A DNA stretch of 64,000 nucleotides from Bartonella grahamii subsp. shimonis (GCF_036327415.1 NZ_CP123961.1:682001-746000); one strand, 5' to 3'; numbered from the stretch's first letter, positions 1-11,731 are shown. The notes: generated by a model from the sequence alone, not told the origin. Numbers and translations: made by a program.

Positions 1-262
1 ATGCACCATCATAGCTGAAGGTTTTATCTATTTGAGGAGAGCAGTGAAATTGAGTATCGACAAATTTTAAAAAATCTGGTCGCCAAGGCGTAATAACTTT
101 TAAATTTTGTGCCCATTCAGGAGCTGGGATTTCTGTTAAACCGAAACTTAGCCAACATTGGTTTGGATCAGGATATGGAAGTTCATGATTTTCAAAAGGC
201 AAAAATAATAACACATATGACTCTTTCAAAGAAAAATGCCACTCCAATGTTGGGATGGCATT
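1..262 (-). CDS. partial open frame of unknown function, cut by the left edge
   Basis: One minus-strand frame stays open from an in-frame TGA at 263-265 to the window edge. Its residues look protein-like (for example LPYPDPNQCWLSFGL, IPAPEWAQNLKVITPWRP). There is no ATG in the visible part; a GTG at 212-214 has a GAAAGAG sequence just upstream and is the best start. The 5' end overlaps the pnp terminator hairpin. It could be a real gene with a GTG start or a 5'-truncated relic. I do not recognise the family. Confidence 0.35.
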
Positions 263-263
263 T
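226..263 (-). terminator. rho-independent terminator of pnp
   Basis: About 25 bases past the pnp stop on the minus strand, AATGCCA (262 to 256) pairs with TGGCATT (241 to 235). The inner arms TCC.AA/TTGGA extend the stem, and TTTTCTTT follows. This is a clear stem plus T-tract. Confidence 0.75.
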
Positions 264-286
264 CATGATACGATAAGAGGAAAAAC

Positions 287-2482
287 TTACTCTTCTTTTT
301 TCTTACGGCGGCGCTTATTTTCAGGTTGTTTTTTTTCATCAACGCACTTTTCTTCATTCATCGCTTTATCACCGGTGATTTCCTTTCCGGTTTTTTGATC
401 AACGACCTTCATTGATAATCGAACTTTTCCACGCTCATCAAAGCCCATTAATTTAACCCAAACTTTGTCACCTTCCTTTACAATATCAGTTGTTTTGGTG
501 ACGCGTTCTGATGCAAGCTGAGAAATATGAACGAGTCCATCACGAGAACCAAAGAAGTTTATAAATGCACCAAATTCTGCAGTTTTTACAACTGTTCCTT
601 GGTAGATAGCACCAACTTCAGGCTCATCAACAATAGAATGGATCCAGCGTTTTGCTGCTTCAATGGTTTTAGCATCAGCAGAAGCAATTTTAATGGTACC
701 ATCATCTTCAATATTAATTTTTGCTCCAGTTTGTTCCACGATTTCCCGAATAACTTTACCACCAGAGCCGATCACATCACGGATTTTATCGACAGAAATA
801 TTCATAACTTCGATTCGTGGAGAAAATTCACTCAGCTCAGCACGTGCACTGGTTAAAGCTTTCGCCATCTCATTAAGGATATGGATTCGGCCATCTTTGG
901 CTTGTTCAAGCGCGATTTTCATAATTTCTTCGGTAATACCATCAATTTTGATATCCATTTGCAAGGCAGTAATACCATTTTCTGTTCCTGCGACTTTAAA
1001 ATCCATATCTCCAAGATGATCTTCATCCCCTAAAATATCAGAAAGAACAGCAAAGCGTTCTCCTTCTTTAATCAAGCCCATAGCAATACCGGCAACAGGG
1101 CGTGCTAGAGGAACACCAGCATCCATGAGAGCAAGTGAGGTCCCACAAACCGTTGCCATAGAAGAAGATCCATTGGATTCTGTGATTTCTGAGACAGCAC
1201 GAATGGTATAAGGAAAAGATTCTTTCGTTGGTAACATGGGGTGAATTGCCCGCCATGCCAATTTACCATGTCCAATTTCACGACGACCAGGAGAACCAAG
1301 GCGCCCCGTTTCCCCCACTGAAAATGGTGGGAAATTGTAATGGAGAAGAAATGTTTCCTTATACATTCCCGTTAAGGAATCAACATATTGTTCATCTTCA
1401 CCAGTTCCTAGTGTTGCAACGACAATAGCTTGTGTTTCTCCACGGGTAAAGAGTGCTGATCCATGTGTGCGGGGTAAAATACTCACTTCTGATTGGATAG
1501 GGCGCACAGTAGAAAGATTGCGTCCATCAATCCGCTTTTGGGTCTCAAGAATGTTCCCGCGAACAATTTTTGCTTGCAATTGTTTAAATACGGTTGCAAC
1601 TTGATCAGCACTAAACTTACAGTCTTCTTCTGTTTCTGGCATAAATTTATTGAGGATTTCTGTCTTTAGTGCATCAATTGCAGCATAACGTTCTTGCTTA
1701 TCAGTAATTGTATAAGCCTTTCGTATATCCTGTTCTGCCATTTTCTGCATTGCTTTTTCAAGTTCAGAAAGATCTTCAGGAACAAAATCACGAGGATCTT
1801 TTGCCGCAACTTCAGCAAGCTTTATAATGGCATCAAGGACAGGTTGAAAGCCTTTGTGACCAAACATTACGGCACCCAACATGATATCTTCCGGTAATTC
1901 TTGTGCTTCTGATTCAACCATCAAAACAGCACTGTCTGTTCCAGCAACAACAAGATCAAGTTTTGATTCAGGCATTTCATCGATATGAGGATTGAGAACA
2001 TATTGCCCATTACAATAGCCAACGCGGGCACCAGCTATAGGCCCCATGAAAGGAACACCTGACAGGGTCAATGCGGCAGAAGATGCAATCATCGCAAGGA
2101 TATCGGGATTATTTTCGAGATCATGCTGTATAACGGAAACAATAACTTGTGTATCATTTTTATATCCCTCAACGAAAAGGGGACGAATTGGGCGATCAAT
2201 CAAACGTGAAACCAAAGTTTCATTTTCACTTGGTCGACTTTCACGTTTTAAATAGCCCCCAGGTATTCTACCAACAGCATAGGATTTTTCTTGATAATTA
2301 ACGGTTAGCGGAAAAAAATCCTGGTCTGGTTTTGGGCTTTTGGCTGATACAACGGTTGCTAAGACAATAGTTTCTCCATAGGTAGCAATCACTGCGCCAT
2401 CGGCTTGACGTGCTATTTTCCCTGTCTCAAGGGTGAGCGGACGCCCGGCCCATTCAATTTCTATCTTGTGCGTTTTGAACAT
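287..2482 (-). CDS. pnp: polyribonucleotide nucleotidyltransferase (PNPase)
   Basis: 3'-5' phosphorolytic exoribonuclease of the cytoplasmic RNA decay machinery. The protein has 731 residues, usual for alphaproteobacteria. Two RNase PH-type domains (about 1-210 and 325-545) flank a helical linker. They are followed by a KH domain with the GxxG loop in [13 protein letters not shown] and an S1 domain (about 620-690, [16 protein letters not shown]). The tail ends in a Lys/Arg-rich run. It lies downstream of rpsO on the same strand, the conserved rpsO-pnp order. The 251-bp gap is consistent with a separate promoter or processing site, and rpsO has its own terminator. Confidence 0.98.
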   Translation of the reverse strand: MFKTHKIEIEWAGRPLTLETGKIARQADGAVIATYGETIVLATVVSAKSPKPDQDFFPLTVNYQEKSYAVGRIPGGYLKRESRPSENETLVSRLIDRPIRPLFVEGYKNDTQVIVSVIQHDLENNPDILAMIASSAALTLSGVPFMGPIAGARVGYCNGQYVLNPHIDEMPESKLDLVVAGTDSAVLMVESEAQELPEDIMLGAVMFGHKGFQPVLDAIIKLAEVAAKDPRDFVPEDLSELEKAMQKMAEQDIRKAYTITDKQERYAAIDALKTEILNKFMPETEEDCKFSADQVATVFKQLQAKIVRGNILETQKRIDGRNLSTVRPIQSEVSILPRTHGSALFTRGETQAIVVATLGTGEDEQYVDSLTGMYKETFLLHYNFPPFSVGETGRLGSPGRREIGHGKLAWRAIHPMLPTKESFPYTIRAVSEITESNGSSSMATVCGTSLALMDAGVPLARPVAGIAMGLIKEGERFAVLSDILGDEDHLGDMDFKVAGTENGITALQMDIKIDGITEEIMKIALEQAKDGRIHILNEMAKALTSARAELSEFSPRIEVMNISVDKIRDVIGSGGKVIREIVEQTGAKINIEDDGTIKIASADAKTIEAAKRWIHSIVDEPEVGAIYQGTVVKTAEFGAFINFFGSRDGLVHISQLASERVTKTTDIVKEGDKVWVKLMGFDERGKVRLSMKVVDQKTGKEITGDKAMNEEKCVDEKKQPENKRRRKKKEE

Positions 2483-2687
2483 TTTTTATCCTTAATGACC
2501 AGTGTTTAAATTTTTGATTGCTCACATTCTGGCTTTGCGTAGCATATTTCCAAGCTCTGGGGTGGCCAACATACTTTTTATCTTTGTTGCGAGAAGAAAG
2601 AAGTAAGCTGCCTTAAGTGCGCAACGATGAGCAGTCCTACCCCATAATAACTTGTCAGTTTTTAAAATTTTTAATTAAAAGCAACAC

Positions 2688-2720
2688 GTTGAAAAAATGG
2701 GTGTTTTTTTTAAACACCAC
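2688..2720 (-). terminator. terminator downstream of rpsO
   Basis: Read on the minus strand, GGTGTTT-AAAA-AAACACC forms a short stem-loop followed by CATTTTTTC, shortly after the rpsO stop. Many messages probably read through to pnp, as in other bacteria; that is inference. Confidence 0.65.
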
Positions 2721-2733
2721 CTCCATTTTTCTT

Positions 2734-3003
2734 TTAGCGACGCAAACCTAACTTCTTGATAAGTGTCTGATAACGATTTTGGTCAACTCCTTTAAGATAA
2801 TCAAGAAGGCGCCGGCGTTGAGATACCATCTTCAAAAGACCACGACGAGAATGATTATCCTTTTTGTGAGATTTAAAGTGGTTTGTTAAATTAGAAATAC
2901 GTTCAGAAAGCACAGCAACCTGCACTTCTGGTGATCCTGTATCACCAACTTTGTTTGCGTATTCTGCGACAAGAGCTTGTTTACGTTCAGCTGTAATCGA
3001 CAT
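2734..3003 (-). CDS. rpsO: 30S ribosomal protein S15
   Basis: Primary 16S rRNA-binding protein of the 30S platform, 89 residues, exactly the family length. The S15 signature is present ([41 protein letters not shown]). I chose the ATG at 3003, which gives MSITAERK and has GGAAAGGA about 9 bases upstream. A longer frame starting at 3042 adds 13 non-homologous residues. The usual neighbour truB is 2.4 kb away because an MFS gene lies between them. Confidence 0.97.
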   Translation of the reverse strand: MSITAERKQALVAEYANKVGDTGSPEVQVAVLSERISNLTNHFKSHKKDNHSRRGLLKMVSQRRRLLDYLKGVDQNRYQTLIKKLGLRR

Positions 3004-3317
3004 CGTATTATCCTTTCCAAAAACGAAGAAACATAAAGTCACCCATAGCCGAGATGTCGTTCAGCAAGGGTCTGTGAGAAAACAAGAAAAGTCTGAGACT
3101 CTTACCTATTTTCGTCCTTATATAGGAAAGAAGGTTAAAATACTAGTCCTTGACAGAAATTTGAAGTCTTTCTTTAAATAAAAGCTTTTATTTTGAAATA
3201 TTGATTTAAATAGGGTTTTATGAGAAGTTTTTTAAAGAATTGTGCATCCTTTTGATACAAAAATTATGGGCGCGTGTGCGGTAACAAAAGTGATAAATAC
3301 CGATTTGGAGGAAAAAG

Positions 3318-4946
3318 ATGCAGAGCATTTCAACATTAAAACTTTTTCGTAATTCGGTATTTCGAAATTTATGGTCATCTACTCTTATTTCTAATTTAGG
3401 GGGGCTGATACAGGCTGTTGGAGCAGGGTGGTTAATGGCGTTGATTAGTTCTTCGCATTCCATGGTTGGGCTTGTTCAAAGTGCCACAACATTACCACTT
3501 GTTATGTTTTCTTTGATGGCAGGGGCATTAGCTGATAATTTTAATCGGCGTCAAATTATGTTGTGTGCGCAGATTATGATGATGGTCATATCCATGGGTT
3601 TATCTATCTTAGCCTATATGGGATTTCTAACACCTTGGCTTTTGTTATATTTTACGTTTTTGATTGGATGTGGCACAGCTTTTTATAATCCTTCTTGGCA
3701 AGCAACGATAGGAGATATTGTGAGCAGGGAAAATATTCCTGCTGCTGTTAGTTTGAATAGTGTCGGCTTTAATTTGATGCGGAGTGTTGGTCCTGCTATT
3801 GGTGGTGCCATCATTGCAACTTTGGGGGCATCTGCTGCTTTTTTGTTTAATGCTATAAGCTATATTCCTCTTATTGGTGCGTTATTTTTCTGGAAATCGA
3901 ATTATGAAAACAATCCATTGCCACGAGAAAAGCTGTTAGGAGCTGTCTCAGATGGTTTGCGTTATGTTGCGATGTCACCTAATCTACTGAGTATTATGGT
4001 TCGAGCGTTCCTTTTTGGTATAGGAGCAATTTCGATTTTAGCACTTTTGCCAATTGTTGCGCATAAAGTTCTTGGAGGAAGTGCCCTTCTTTATGGTACA
4101 TTGCTCGGTTGTTTTGGGTTAGGTGCCATGACAGCAGGTATTATTAATGCAGTTGTACGGCATCATTTTCGTTCAGAAACAATTATTGCAAGTGCATTTA
4201 TTGGTTTCGCCTTTTCTTGCTTTTTATTGGGAATCAGCCGTTCACTGATTATAAGCCATATTGCTTTATTTCCTGCAGGTTTATGTTGGGTTTTGGCATT
4301 ATCATTGTTTAATACATCTGTACAACTCTCTACACCACGCTGGGTTGTTGCACGTTCTTTAGCACTTTATCAAACAGCATCTTATGGGGGGATGGCTATT
4401 GGAAGTGCAATCTGGGGCGGTTTAGCTGATGGTTATTCTCCAACAATTGCTTTGAGTATTTGTTCTCTATTCTTGACTTTTGGTGCTCTTGCGGGGGTGA
4501 AATTTAGAATTCAAGAAATTCCTCAAATAGATTTAAATCCTCTTGATCATTTTAGAGAGCCGGAACTATTACTCGACCTCAAAGCAAGAAGTGGCCCGAT
4601 CATGATAATGATTGATTATCAAATTCATGAAAATGATCTCGAAGAGTTTCTCAAAGTGATGACGCGTCGACGCCATATTCGGTTACGTGATGGTGCGCGT
4701 CAGTGGGTCCTTTTACGAGATCTTGAAAGACCTGAATATTGGACAGAGGCTTATCATATGCCAACATGGGTAGATTATTTACGCCATAATCATCGTCGTA
4801 CAAAAGCGGATGCAGAAGTCAATAAGCGTTTGCGTCATTTAAATTGTTCTCCTAATGGTATAAGAGTACACCGTATGATTGAACGCCAAACAATACCTCA
4901 AGCTAATGAGATGCTTTTAAAAGTCTCCTCTGATCATCTCCCTTAG
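3318..4946 (+). CDS. MFS transporter with C-terminal soluble domain (EntS-like, MFS_3 family)
   Basis: Inner-membrane secondary transporter of 542 residues. Residues 1 to about 400 form the hydrophobic MFS body with a typical A-like loop (GALADNFNRRQI) and many Gly-rich helices. The last 130 residues (from about EPELLLDLKARSGP) are soluble and Arg-rich, with a ferredoxin-like look (IMIMIDYQIHENDLEEF). This architecture matches the MFS_3/enterobactin-exporter-like group common in Rhizobiales. A GGAGG ribosome site precedes ATG 3318. It lies on the strand opposite to its neighbours and splits the usual truB-rpsO pair. The substrate is unknown. Confidence 0.9.
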   Translation: MQSISTLKLFRNSVFRNLWSSTLISNLGGLIQAVGAGWLMALISSSHSMVGLVQSATTLPLVMFSLMAGALADNFNRRQIMLCAQIMMMVISMGLSILAYMGFLTPWLLLYFTFLIGCGTAFYNPSWQATIGDIVSRENIPAAVSLNSVGFNLMRSVGPAIGGAIIATLGASAAFLFNAISYIPLIGALFFWKSNYENNPLPREKLLGAVSDGLRYVAMSPNLLSIMVRAFLFGIGAISILALLPIVAHKVLGGSALLYGTLLGCFGLGAMTAGIINAVVRHHFRSETIIASAFIGFAFSCFLLGISRSLIISHIALFPAGLCWVLALSLFNTSVQLSTPRWVVARSLALYQTASYGGMAIGSAIWGGLADGYSPTIALSICSLFLTFGALAGVKFRIQEIPQIDLNPLDHFREPELLLDLKARSGPIMIMIDYQIHENDLEEFLKVMTRRRHIRLRDGARQWVLLRDLERPEYWTEAYHMPTWVDYLRHNHRRTKADAEVNKRLRHLNCSPNGIRVHRMIERQTIPQANEMLLKVSSDHLP

Positions 4947-5029
4947 GGTCAAAACAGTTTTTGTAAAATATTAAATATGTTAATATTATTTCGATCGATT
5001 TGTTAGCATAATCATAACAAAAAATTGCT

Positions 5030-5290
5030 GCTTTAATAGTTAATAAGTTGATTTATAAATGATTATTTTCATGTTGAATGATAGTCCTGAAAATTTTAAG
5101 CTTTTCTCGTTTCAAATCTATTTAGAGTAAATCAGTTCAGATCTTCGCTTGCACATTACAAACGAGGGCTAACGTATGAGTAAACATGATTGAAAAAGAA
5201 ATAAAAAGCCTCTTATGTATCCTTTTAAATACAAGGATTGTTGCAACATTAGGGAGAAAAGTGTGTGGTGGTGTTAGCTTATAGCACTGA
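5030..5290 (+). pseudogene. decayed 5' remnant of P4-type phage integrase gene, copy A
   Basis: The 455-bp gap between the MFS gene and truB holds a diverged copy of the integrase repeat. The shared leader TTGCACATTACAAACGAGG starts near 5151. The coding trace from about 5234 reads RIVATLGRKVCGGVSL, then a stop. It lines up with copy I (RIVATL.SGK), copy E (TLGVSKMCDGSGLLLH) and copy B (NRLNVRIVTT). The rest of the gap shows nothing else. Confidence 0.6.
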
Positions 5291-5401
5291 CTTAAATTTT
5301 GATGTGAATACGATGAATGTAAACAATAAAAAGCACTATATTTTTCTTAATTGATAAAGGAAAATATCTTTCCGCAAAAGGTGGTTGTGGAAAAGAAACG
5401 A

Positions 5402-6364
5402 TTAAATTGTGAAAATCCGCTTCGGTTTAAATAAACTTTTATCGAGGGTGCCAATGGCAAGAAGTTGTTCCTTATAGAGGACAAAAATCTCATTTTCATC
5501 AAGAGGTGCTTTGTGATGATTCAAGAGGATAGAATAACCCTTTATAATTTTCTGTGCTTGAGTTTCATTAAGGATGTAGTGAGGGAGGCAATCCAATGCG
5601 GCGCTTGTTTCAATTAAGAGCCCATCGAGTGTTGAGAAGTTTTTTTCAAAAGAACGATTATTTTCATCTGTAGTGTTTTTATTTGGCGGAATGGCCGCTT
5701 TTAGTTCGTCCCATGTAATGAGATCTTCTTCATCAAAAGGTGCGACGGAAATACGTCTTAAATCAGCAATATGCCCATAGCAACCTAGATCACGCCCCAT
5801 ATCGCGGGCTAAAGAGCGCACATAAGTTCCTTTTCCGCAGGTTATTTCAAAGACAGAGTACTCTTTGGTAGGCATTTCTAATAACTTGAAAGTTTCTATT
5901 TCGACTTCACGGGACGGAATTTCAACAACTTCCCCTTCACGTGCTAAATCATAGGCACGATTTCCAGCAATTTTTATTGCTGAAAATTGTGGAGGTATTT
6001 GCAAAATAACACCTGTATATTGAGGAAGAAGAGCAAGTATTTCTTCTTGTGTTGGACGTTTGAGAGAAGTTTTCGTTATTTTCCCCTCTAGATCATCTGT
6101 TGAACGTTCTTGTCCCCAAGCAATATGAAAACGGTAAGTTTTTTTGCCTTGCATCACGTAAGGGACGGTTTTGGTTGCTTCGCCCAATGCAATGGGAAGA
6201 AGACCAGAAGCAAGAGGATCAAGCGTACCAGCATGTCCTGCCTTTTGTGCATGAAAGAGTCTCTTGATTTGTGAAACAGCTTCTGTTGATTTCATTCCTT
6301 TTGGTTTGTCAAATATAACCCAGCCAGAAACAGGACGCCCTTTTTTTTTGTGTTGCCGCGCCAT
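5402..6364 (-). CDS. truB: tRNA pseudouridine(55) synthase
   Basis: Makes pseudouridine 55 in the T-loop of tRNAs. The protein has 320 residues. The catalytic Asp is in the [12 protein letters not shown] motif (about residue 50), with KTYRF and [12 protein letters not shown] farther on. I chose the ATG at 6364 ([15 protein letters not shown]); a longer in-frame start would overlap rbfA by about 100 bases. The ATG lies 4 bases past the rbfA stop, which implies one transcript. It is the last gene of the rimP-nusA-infB-rbfA-truB cluster. Confidence 0.97.
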   Translation of the reverse strand: MARQHKKKGRPVSGWVIFDKPKGMKSTEAVSQIKRLFHAQKAGHAGTLDPLASGLLPIALGEATKTVPYVMQGKKTYRFHIAWGQERSTDDLEGKITKTSLKRPTQEEILALLPQYTGVILQIPPQFSAIKIAGNRAYDLAREGEVVEIPSREVEIETFKLLEMPTKEYSVFEITCGKGTYVRSLARDMGRDLGCYGHIADLRRISVAPFDEEDLITWDELKAAIPPNKNTTDENNRSFEKNFSTLDGLLIETSAALDCLPHYILNETQAQKIIKGYSILLNHHKAPLDENEIFVLYKEQLLAIGTLDKSLFKPKRIFTI

Positions 6365-6368
6365 ATCT

Positions 6369-6779
6369 TTAATCCTCATCTTTATCACTATGGTGAAGAT
6401 CGCGTGCAACCTCAGGCGAGCGAAGGAGAGCATCAATTTTTGAAAAATTATCAAAACTATTATCACGTCGGAAACGCAGTTCTGGTATATATTTCATTTG
6501 TCGTAACGCATGACTGATTTCTCCACGGAGAAAACGACTATGTTTATTGAGGATATCAACAACATCGGTATGAGAAGCATTTTTAAGAGTGCTGAGAGGT
6601 GATACAAAGCAAGTAGCAATTTTTAAATCTGGTGACATGCGTACTTCAGAGACAGAAATAACAATATCTTTCAAGATATCATCAAGCAAAATATCACGCT
6701 GTAATATATGTGCTATTGCATGACGTACTTGCTCTGCTACTCTAAGTTGCCGTTGTGATGGACTTGCATTTTTCATCAA
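6369..6779 (-). CDS. rbfA: ribosome-binding factor A
   Basis: Late 30S maturation and cold-adaptation factor that binds near the 5' end of 16S rRNA. The protein has 136 residues. It shows the KH-like RbfA fold signature ([50 protein letters not shown]). It is tightly coupled to truB. The 119-bp gap to infB shows no recognisable terminator. Confidence 0.97.
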   Translation of the reverse strand: MMKNASPSQRQLRVAEQVRHAIAHILQRDILLDDILKDIVISVSEVRMSPDLKIATCFVSPLSTLKNASHTDVVDILNKHSRFLRGEISHALRQMKYIPELRFRRDNSFDNFSKIDALLRSPEVARDLHHSDKDED

Positions 6780-6898
6780 AGTTTTATCCTTGCTACAAGA
6801 TCTCTTTTTTTGACCATTTAGATAAGGAAAAAGAGATATTGTGTATAAAACCTAATAACTTTCCTCATTTTACAACAGAGTAAAGTTATTGGATTATT

Positions 6899-9418
6899 TT
6901 ATAATGTGCGATTAATATGTTCGATACGGAAGGTCTCAATGATGTCTCCTGTGCGCATATCTTCATAATTTTCAAAGGCTATTCCACATTCTTGACCACT
7001 TTGCACTTCGTTGACTTCATCCTTAAAGCGTTTGAGTGTTTTCAGCTTTCCTTCGTGAATAACGATATTATCGCGGATAAGGCGAACACCAGCTCCCCGT
7101 TCTATTTTACCTTCTGTAACACGACATCCTGCAACTTTTCCAATTTTTGTAATGTTAAAGACTTCTAGAATTTCAGCATTACCAAGGAAAGTTTCACGCT
7201 GTTCTGGTGAGAGTAATCCAGACATGGCAGCCTTGATATCGTCAACAAGATCATAAATGATGTTGTAATAACGAATTTCAATTCCTTGTGTTTTAGCAAA
7301 ATCACGTGCTTGCTTATTGGCTCGAACATTAAAACCAATTACAGCAGAGTTAGAAGCTTCCGCAAGAGAAATATCACTTTCGGTAATTCCTCCAGCACCA
7401 GAATGTACTATACGCGCACGAACTTCATCATTTCCGAGTTTTTCCAATGCTGAAGCGATTGCTTCAATTGATCCTTGCACATCCCCTTTTATAATAAGAG
7501 AAAATTCCTTAACACCAGTCGTTTGCAATTTTGTCATCATCTGTTCAAGAGAACCACGCGAACCAGTTTGCCGCGCAACAGCTTTATCACGTGCTAATCG
7601 TTGACGGTATTCAGAAATTTCACGTGCTTTTGCTTCATGTGTGACAACAGCAAAACGGTCTCCGGCTTGTGGCGTTCCTTGCATGCCTAAAATTTCAATC
7701 GGTGTAGAGGGAACAGCTTCTTTGACATGGCGGCCATGGTCGTCAATCAAAGCACGCACACGACCCCATTCATTTCCGGCAACTATAATATCGGAAGGAT
7801 GTAATGTACCTTTTTGAACAAGAACTGTTGCAACAGATCCACGTCCGCGATCCAATTTGGCTTCAATGATAACGCCCTCTGCAGTTCGTTGAGAATCTGC
7901 TTTCAGATCAAGCATTTCAGCTTGAAGAAGGATAGCTTCAAGAAGTTTATTAAGGTTTTGACCAGTTTTAGCAGAAACTTCAACGTCCAAAGTTTCTCCG
8001 CCCATGGTTTCAACAAACACTTCATGTTGTAGAAGTTCTGTACGCACCTTTTGTGCATTTGCAGCTGGTTTATCAATTTTGTTGATAGCAACAATGATAG
8101 GTACACCAGCGGCTTTCGCATGATTGATTGATTCAATTGTTTGGGGCATAACACTATCATCAGCAGCTACAACGAGAACAGCAATATCGGTAACACGAGC
8201 TCCCCGGGCACGCATAGCCGTAAATGCAGCATGTCCTGGTGTATCAATAAAGGTAATTTTTTGACCGTTTTGTTCTACTTGATAGGCACCAATATGTTGC
8301 GTAATACCTCCTGCTTCGCTAGAAACAACATTTGCTTTACGAATAGCATCCAAAAGAGAAGTTTTTCCGTGGTCAACATGGCCCATAATGGTTACAACAG
8401 GGGGGCGTTGCTGCATGTTTTGAGGATTATCTGTTATATTAAAGATACCTTCCTCTACGTCAGATTCTAAAACACGTTTAACGGTATGGCCAAATTCAAC
8501 AGCGATGAGTTCGGCAACATCGGCATCAATAACATCGCCAGGTTTCATCATTTGTCCTTGTTTCATCAAGAATTTAATCACATCAACAGAACGCTCAGTC
8601 ATACGTTGTGCGAGCTCTTGAATGGTAATCGTTTCAGGAAGAACAACTTCGCGAGAAATTTTTTCTCTTGGTTCTTGATTTTGTGCACGCTTAAATTTTT
8701 CCTGTCTACGCCGCATTGCAGCCATTGAGCGCCCACGTGCGCTTCCTTCTTCATCCAAAGCACTATTCAGAGTTAGCTTTCCGCGTCGCCGCTCATCAGC
8801 TCCTTTGACAACTTTTGGTACACGTATTTCTGATTTAGCAGGATTAGCACGTCGACTATGCCGTTCTTCCTCTTTATTTTCATCTATTTTGCGTTTTTCA
8901 ACCACGGTTGTATTTTTAGGCACAATAGGAATATCTGTCTGTTCAATGAGAGGAGGAGCAGGTGGAGTCTGCACTGGTGATATTTCTTCTTCTTGTTGAA
9001 GAAGTATTTCTTTTTCTTTAATTTCTTGCTGTAAAATTTCTTCACGCTCTTTAATGCGTCTTGCTTCTTCTTCGGCTTGTTCTCGTATTATTCTTTCTTG
9101 GATATGTGCTTCTTCTAACGCGCGAAGTCTCGCTTCCATTTCAGTCGATGAAAGATTGCTTTTGGCTACAGATTCTTGAGGCTTTTTTCCCTCAAAACGC
9201 GGTTTAGAGCGCTGGAGGGCCACATGCGGCTTTGTAATGGGCTGTAGGGTTTCAGCTTTTTCATCAGGTCGCGTAATTTTACGCCGTTTGGTTTCGACAA
9301 CGACAGCCTTCGTACGGCCATGGCTAAAATTTTGTTTGACCGTGCTCGTTTCCAAGACAGACCGCTTGAGAGTTAGTGTCTTCTTGACTGTTGTTTTGTC
9401 GTTGTTATTTTCACTCAT
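6899..9418 (-). CDS. infB: translation initiation factor IF-2
   Basis: GTPase that places initiator tRNA on the 30S subunit. The protein has 839 residues. The long charged N-terminal part (to about 250) includes a Glu/Arg coiled stretch rich in [16 protein letters not shown] sequence. An IF2_N module follows ([20 protein letters not shown]). The G domain has G1 GHVDHGKT, G3 DTPGHAAF, G4 NKID and G5 SAKTGQN. The C-terminal domains follow ([20 protein letters not shown]). It begins 25 bases after the YlxR-type gene, in the same operon. Confidence 0.98.
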   Translation of the reverse strand: MSENNNDKTTVKKTLTLKRSVLETSTVKQNFSHGRTKAVVVETKRRKITRPDEKAETLQPITKPHVALQRSKPRFEGKKPQESVAKSNLSSTEMEARLRALEEAHIQERIIREQAEEEARRIKEREEILQQEIKEKEILLQQEEEISPVQTPPAPPLIEQTDIPIVPKNTTVVEKRKIDENKEEERHSRRANPAKSEIRVPKVVKGADERRRGKLTLNSALDEEGSARGRSMAAMRRRQEKFKRAQNQEPREKISREVVLPETITIQELAQRMTERSVDVIKFLMKQGQMMKPGDVIDADVAELIAVEFGHTVKRVLESDVEEGIFNITDNPQNMQQRPPVVTIMGHVDHGKTSLLDAIRKANVVSSEAGGITQHIGAYQVEQNGQKITFIDTPGHAAFTAMRARGARVTDIAVLVVAADDSVMPQTIESINHAKAAGVPIIVAINKIDKPAANAQKVRTELLQHEVFVETMGGETLDVEVSAKTGQNLNKLLEAILLQAEMLDLKADSQRTAEGVIIEAKLDRGRGSVATVLVQKGTLHPSDIIVAGNEWGRVRALIDDHGRHVKEAVPSTPIEILGMQGTPQAGDRFAVVTHEAKAREISEYRQRLARDKAVARQTGSRGSLEQMMTKLQTTGVKEFSLIIKGDVQGSIEAIASALEKLGNDEVRARIVHSGAGGITESDISLAEASNSAVIGFNVRANKQARDFAKTQGIEIRYYNIIYDLVDDIKAAMSGLLSPEQRETFLGNAEILEVFNITKIGKVAGCRVTEGKIERGAGVRLIRDNIVIHEGKLKTLKRFKDEVNEVQSGQECGIAFENYEDMRTGDIIETFRIEHINRTL

Positions 9419-9443
9419 TGTACTTCCTTCACGGCTTGTGCCG

Positions 9444-10052
9444 TCATCTCACTAGGCTTTTACTATGCTTGTCGTCACGATAGCTGATCAATTTATATGT
9501 CGTTTTGAGAAATCCTTTAGCAGCTTTTGTGTCCAATAAGGCCGCGTGCATTACAGGATTAGAGCCAAAAGCCACTCGCATTTCATCACTTGTAAATAAA
9601 GATATGGTTTTTATAGTCCGATTTGTTTGTTGTTGTATTGAATGGATGGCCTGTGCAATTTTTCGTTTCCCATCTTCTGTTGTTTCTTTAGCATGAAGTA
9701 CAAGAATAACTTTACCAGAGCGGATGGCAGCATCAACCTTTGTGGCTCCCATAACAATTGCTCCCGCTTTTCGTGCCATGGAAAGGCCTGAAAGAGCGGC
9801 TTTTAGTAAAAGCGTATCAACAACATGCACAAGATTTGGTGCAACCTCAACATCTGTTTTAAAATTTCTATGAAAAGCTCTCTGTTTGATTGCTTTCTCA
9901 ACAACAGCATGATGGGCAGAAATCCAAACGCCACGCCCTGGTAAATTCGCTTTAAGATCAGGAACAATTTGGTTATTGGGACCAATAACAAAACGGATCA
10001 GCGTTTGTGCTGAAGCATTTTTTCTAGTCACAATGCAAGTCCGTTCATTCAT
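9444..10052 (-). CDS. YlxR-family RNA-binding protein fused to an L7Ae-like domain
   Basis: The protein has 202 residues. Residues 1-85 are a YlxR (DUF448) domain ([30 protein letters not shown]). The C-terminal half is a ribosomal L7Ae/L30e-like domain ([21 protein letters not shown]). Rhizobial nusA operons carry this fusion between nusA and infB. A role in RNA binding linked to ribosome biogenesis is inferred from the family. The ATG directly abuts the nusA stop codon with no spacer, so translation is probably coupled. Confidence 0.9.
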   Translation of the reverse strand: MNERTCIVTRKNASAQTLIRFVIGPNNQIVPDLKANLPGRGVWISAHHAVVEKAIKQRAFHRNFKTDVEVAPNLVHVVDTLLLKAALSGLSMARKAGAIVMGATKVDAAIRSGKVILVLHAKETTEDGKRKIAQAIHSIQQQTNRTIKTISLFTSDEMRVAFGSNPVMHAALLDTKAAKGFLKTTYKLISYRDDKHSKSLVR

Positions 10053-11684
10053 TTAAAGTGTATCCACATCCAAATCATCTGTTTTTTCATTTTCTGCAGA
10101 ATTTTCATCTTCTACATGATTTTCTGTAACAAGATCAGCTTGGTCTATCCAGCCTGCTTGTACACGTGCGGCTAAAACCATAGCTTCTGCATCCGCGCGT
10201 GTAATATCAAAAGGGGTTAAAATACCAGCAAAATTCTGTGTTTTGCCTTCTTTACGTTCTCTCCAACCTGCTAAATCATCAACGGCATAGCCAGCAAAGT
10301 CTTCTATTGTTTTTACACCATCCTCACCTACAGCAACCAGCATAGCACTTGTCATTCCCGGAAGTGTTCGCAATTCGTCAGAAACTCCGAGCTTTTTGCG
10401 TTTTTCATCGAGTTCTTTTTCTTGATGATCGAGATATTCGCGGGCACGACTTTGGATTTCAGCAGCGGTATCATGGTCAAAACCGTCAATAGAAGCGATT
10501 TCCTCAAGATCAATATAGGCGATTTCTTCAATAGAAGAAAAACCCTCTGATGCCATAACCTGTCCGATCATTTCATCAACCTCTAAGGATTCCATAAATA
10601 ATTTACTCCGTTCAGCAAATTCTTTTTGACGATTTTCAGATTCTTCTTTTTCCGTTAAAATATCAATGTTCCATCCTGTTAGTTGCGAAGCTAAACGAAC
10701 ATTTTGTCCACGTCGCCCAATAGCAAGGCTAAGTTGGTCATCCGGCACAATAACTTCAATACGTTCAGCATCTTCATCAAGGATAATTTTAGAAACTTCA
10801 GCAGGTTGAAGTGCATTAACGACAAATGTTGCTGCATCAGGCGACCAAGGAATAATATCAATTTTTTCGCCTTGTAATTCTGCGACAACAGCTTGCACAC
10901 GGCTTCCTCGCATTCCAACGCATGCTCCAACAGGATCAATCGAACCATCGCGTGAAACAACGGCGATTTTAGCCCGTGAACCTGGGTCACGAGCAACAGA
11001 TTTGATTTCTATAATACCATCATAAATTTCTGGCACTTCCATAGTGAAAAGTTTGACCATAAATTGAGGATGGGTGCGGGAAAGGAAAATTTGCGGTCCA
11101 CGTGTTTCACGGTGTACATCATTGACAAAAGCACGAATACGATCTCCATAGCGAAAGGATTCACGAGGAATTAATTCGTCACGGCGCACAATAGCTTCAC
11201 CGCGCCCTAGATCAACAATAACATTACCATATTCCACACGCTTGACTGTACCAGAAATAATTTCACCAACTTTATTTTTGAATTCTTCATATTGCTGATC
11301 ACGCTCTGCGTCACGTACTTTTTGTACAATAACCTGTTTAGCAGATTGCGCTGCGATACGTCCAAAATCCATAGGAGGTAAAAGATCAGCAAAAAAATCA
11401 CCAATTTTTGCTTCTGCTTGATGTTTGAGAGCATCAGACAAAGTAATTTCCGTTGTATAGTCTTCAACGACATCAACGATTTTAAGCAGGCGCTGTAATT
11501 TAATTTCACCTGTTTTAGAATTGATTTCAGCACGGATATTGGTTTCTTGACCATAACGAGAACGTGCTGCTTTTTGAATAGCATCAGCCATCGCAGAAAT
11601 GACAATTCCACGGTCGATTGACTTTTCACGTGCAACAGCATCTGCAATTTGCAGAATCTCAAGCCTGTTAGCGCTTGTCGCCAT
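10053..11684 (-). CDS. nusA: transcription termination/antitermination protein NusA
   Basis: RNA polymerase-associated factor acting in pausing, termination and rRNA antitermination; 543 residues. Domains in order: NusA N-terminal domain, S1 (about 135-200, GTVKRVEYGNVIVDLGRGEA), KH1 and KH2 (AIGRRGQNVRLASQLTGW), and two C-terminal helix-hairpin-helix repeats (about 360-500). The acidic tail is typical of alphaproteobacteria. The ATG at 11684 (MATSANRLEIL) is preceded by GAAGGAG, which decides it over the frame start 24 bases upstream. Confidence 0.98.
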   Translation of the reverse strand: MATSANRLEILQIADAVAREKSIDRGIVISAMADAIQKAARSRYGQETNIRAEINSKTGEIKLQRLLKIVDVVEDYTTEITLSDALKHQAEAKIGDFFADLLPPMDFGRIAAQSAKQVIVQKVRDAERDQQYEEFKNKVGEIISGTVKRVEYGNVIVDLGRGEAIVRRDELIPRESFRYGDRIRAFVNDVHRETRGPQIFLSRTHPQFMVKLFTMEVPEIYDGIIEIKSVARDPGSRAKIAVVSRDGSIDPVGACVGMRGSRVQAVVAELQGEKIDIIPWSPDAATFVVNALQPAEVSKIILDEDAERIEVIVPDDQLSLAIGRRGQNVRLASQLTGWNIDILTEKEESENRQKEFAERSKLFMESLEVDEMIGQVMASEGFSSIEEIAYIDLEEIASIDGFDHDTAAEIQSRAREYLDHQEKELDEKRKKLGVSDELRTLPGMTSAMLVAVGEDGVKTIEDFAGYAVDDLAGWRERKEGKTQNFAGILTPFDITRADAEAMVLAARVQAGWIDQADLVTENHVEDENSAENEKTDDLDVDTL

Positions 11685-11731
11685 CAATTTTCTCCTTCTT
11701 TGTGCCACACGATGGGTATTTCCCTGTGATC

